Source: Membranipora membranacea (Eukaryota > Bryozoa > Gymnolaemata > Cheilostomatida > Membraniporidae). Taken from it: a stretch of 64,000 nucleotides of DNA. The position numbers and the translations under genes were made by a program. The stretch covers positions 15,517,501 to 15,581,500 of the forward strand of contig OU612070.1 of assembly GCA_914767715.1 (NCBI GenBank), written 5' to 3'. This document shows, in pieces, positions 61,536 to 64,000 of the stretch (position 1 is its first letter; each line of letters begins with the position of its first letter). Under the pieces are notes generated by a model. That model saw only the letters and a program-made list of their open reading frames with translations. It was not told the DNA's origin and did not search any database.

Positions 61536-63564
61536 AGATGAGGGAATCATATTTGGCACTGAGCGGACTTATGGCTATTTTATGTATGGCTGCTGGACGC
61601 CAATTTCTCATCTTTGATTGGTTCACCAGTTCACAATGAATGATATCTTATTCTTGTAAACTTTTGTCAATTAGCTTGCCTGAGTCTTTTAAAGTAATTG
61701 TTACTGAGATGTCAAACAATGCATAACATAAAAACTGCCAGATTTAGAGCTTTATTTTGATCCTGCACAAAGCTTTATATTGATGGCTCTCTCCACAAAC
61801 AGATGATTCAATGTAATCTACCCAGACACGTTGAAGTTGTCATACCTTGTTAAGCGTGAAACAAACTTCCCGGGACCAAGAAGTTGATGTATCTCACACT
61901 ATCTCATGTTTCTGGTGTTTTTTAAACCTCTCTAACATGAGGGCCGATAAATTTGCTCCAAAGTAAATTATTCTAGGCGAGGTTCTAACTTCTTAGACTT
62001 TGTTAAGCAGCCTCATAATAAAAAGAAACACTGTGTAGTAATTGCACCTGAGGTAGTTTCGGGCTCAAGCAATCGACTAGTAACACATATTATTACAAGT
62101 ATACATGCAACCATGTTTTATCATGTTGTTGGTGAATAATTTCATGAATCATAAGTATCGGTTAGACGCTACATTAATTTAAAGTTTAAAAGGCATAATC
62201 TTGTCTCAGATAGCTGCATGAAAACATTCTATTGATGCCACTAGCCACTGCCAATGGCTATGTCGGCTTTGTTGGCTTTGTCGGCTAGGTCATCTAGGTC
62301 GGTTAGATAGGCTAGGTGCTGAGGCCTAGTGTCACGTTGCCTTTGTTTCTGATGTTTCTTTGTCTTTGAGACCCTCCCTGCGTGTTAATTTTTGACTCAT
62401 TGAACTCAAAAACATCTACAGATTTTAAACAATTGTGAATTTTAAAATACAATAAAGAGTTCATCATGATTGGAGACACCAAACCAAAGTACTTCATCAA
62501 TTCAATTGACATGTTGACAGCTGACAAATATTGGAAAATGCATAATTTAAGAAGTAAAGTTGAAGGAGCTTCTTCTTTCATAAAGGATGAAAAGATAATA
62601 TTTTATTATTGGCGAGTAAGTCTTTCTAGATTTCTAGTTTAATTTGCAACAGAATATCATAACTTGTTGAAACGTTAAACTTGCGCTACAAGTTGGATTA
62701 CGTTAACCCTTTGAATATATTTTTTAAACAAGTTTGCTAAAGGTTAGAGCCAAGGTGCTCGCTTACCAGGATCAGATCAGATCAGGTCCCCTAGCGGGGT
62801 TCACAAAACAATTTGTTTAGGCCAGTATGTAGAAGTTTCCTCAGCACAAACTGGTATCAATGATTTGCATTGTATGGTGAATTCTGATTGGTTAATTGTC
62901 CTTATTTTCCATGTGACAGGCCTATGAAGAAGTGAGAGTTGAGCAAAGCCGTTCAAAAGTTTCTCATAATGATTGTTTTGACGACTTTTCGGTTAAATAT
63001 TTTTTCATACGTTGTTCTACCTTGATGATAAACTGATAATTTCTGGGATAGTGATCATAGCAGAGACACAGAGGCTCCAGGGATATATTATTCACTACTG
63101 GAATAATGAGTTTTTGATAGCTGCAGAGTACTTTCTGTCATTTACTCAACAAGCTACCAGCTCTCTTGTTTCTTCTTAGTTTTTGAAGATATGCAATGGA
63201 TTTCTCATCCATTAAAATTCTTTATCAAAAGGATGCTCTGATGAACTGAAATGACATCTATTTGCTTGATGACAAGTTTTGTTGAGATAAAGCTCTGATG
63301 TAAATGAAACCCGTTATATATACATATATATATCATTGATATGTTTGAACTATTATTGGTTTTGATGTAGAAGTCTGCGATGAATTCTAATGCAAAGTAA
63401 CGTAATGCATTTTATTTTTAGTTAAAGTTATCAATAATCTGAGCATACGATGGTCTTTTGATCTAGGTAGCAGAGAAATGGCTCTGTCTCAGAGCGAGAA
63501 CAGACATCATTTTATATAAAGTACTTTACATAAACACTTGTAACAACTCTTTGCACGAGACTTA
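61536..63564. other. Intergenic stretch between GPCR copies
   Basis: No gene is supported. It includes a short ggctttgt/cggctaggtc-type repeat near 62262-62312 and a (TA)n run near 63317-63333. Confidence 0.5.
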
Positions 63565-64000
63565 ATGATGCCATCTACATTTGGTTGGACCGTCATCCCA
63601 GCTGCCTGGCAAGGCTTTGTGATGGTGATAAATATACTGCACGCTGGATTGTTGTTAAAGATATCTGGACTCTGGTGTAAACCTAACGGTAAAGTTCTGG
63701 TGGCTATGGCATTGGCTGACATATACTTCAGCGCATTGAATGTTGTCGACGATAGTGGACTGTATGAAAGTAACAAGCCTGAAAACCTGTATGCAGATGC
63801 ACTCTGGGTTACCTGCTTCCGCAGTAGTACACATATACGCTACTACATCACAGCTCTAGGCTGCTTCGAGCGCTACATTGCGCTGTGCTATCCTTTCAAG
63901 CATCCGACCAACTTAGTTGTGAAAAACATAGGCAAGATTATGCTGATTTTGGCTGTCTGTCTGCATGTGTTGTGTTACGGTCTCAATGTGACCAATGATG
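63565..64000 (+). CDS. Class A (rhodopsin-like) GPCR, N-terminal part, runs off the edge
   Basis: One uninterrupted frame from the ATG at 63565 (a second ATG follows directly) reads 145 residues to the window edge. Helix 1 is VIPAAWQGFVMVINILHAG. Helix 2, KVLVAMALADIYFSALNVV, holds the conserved Asp of the LAxAD motif. WVTC supplies the helix 3 cysteine, and FERYIALCYP is the DRY-like box with Glu-Arg-Tyr. Helix 4 is KIMLILAVCLHVLCYGL, and the frame ends in NVTND, a sequon at the start of extracellular loop 2. The minus-strand relative suggests that a long acidic loop, helices 5-7 and an NVIVY box would follow. The gene appears intronless so far. Ligand unknown. Confidence 0.85.
   Translation, partial: MMPSTFGWTVIPAAWQGFVMVINILHAGLLLKISGLWCKPNGKVLVAMALADIYFSALNVVDDSGLYESNKPENLYADALWVTCFRSSTHIRYYITALGCFERYIALCYPFKHPTNLVVKNIGKIMLILAVCLHVLCYGLNVTND

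Noticed and set aside
63507-63776. Minus-strand open frame over the last GPCR
   Set aside because: Antisense of the real receptor frame; the same shadow appears at 60046 over the other copy.

Overview
This window is animal nuclear DNA. The genes are split by short introns with GT-AG borders, the base composition is AT-rich, and the space between them is filled with LINEs, tRNA-derived SINE-like repeats, inverted-repeat elements and satellites. An i-type (destabilase) lysozyme, a DCST-type fusion protein, ADCK1 and an MFSD4-type carrier together point to an invertebrate metazoan, probably marine. I cannot name the phylum from sequence alone. Exon models below were built by hand: splice borders were placed so that phase and family similarity agree, and no transcript data were available.

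Layout, left to right. (1) 817-11302, minus: seven exons of an SLC18B1-like MFS transporter whose 3' part lies beyond the left edge. Its fourth intron is swollen to 6.3 kb by two LINE copies in opposite orientation (about 2517-4539 plus, 4650-7650 minus), one of them interrupted by a 215-bp hAT-like MITE. (2) 11390-14345: a 3-kb element with 34-bp perfect terminal inverted repeats, directly upstream of that gene, with an LTR-like segment inside. (3) 17100-19507, minus: a five-exon gene for a small secreted Cys-rich protein of no family I recognise. (4) 22693-24372, minus: a three-exon i-type lysozyme. (5) 24693-26503: a 1.8-kb element with inverted arms of about 350 bp and an exact 8-bp target duplication. 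(6) 29080-30125: a 192-bp tandem satellite. (7) 33161-36589, plus: a four-exon MFSD4/NaGLT1-like sugar transporter. (8) 37397-47091, minus: a complete 15-exon DCST1-like gene (712 aa) ending in a C4C4 RING. (9) 47660-54473, minus: a complete nine-exon ADCK1 (520 aa) in head-to-tail order with DCST1. (10) 58090-64000: a family of class A GPCR copies: a broken minus-strand copy, an inverted duplicate of its 3' half, and the start of an apparently intact plus-strand copy running off the right edge.

The genes do not form an obvious pathway. Two are MFS carriers, two are secreted proteins, DCST1-like is expected at gamete membranes and ADCK1 in mitochondria. The most distinctive biology is in how mobile DNA has remodelled the genes. 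A MITE end supplies bases +4 to +6 of a DCST1 splice donor, a tandem duplication has created two in-frame splice acceptors in the same gene, a 33-bp repeat contains the ADCK1 stop codon, and an inverted duplication has disrupted a GPCR that carries an unusual glutamate-rich extracellular loop.
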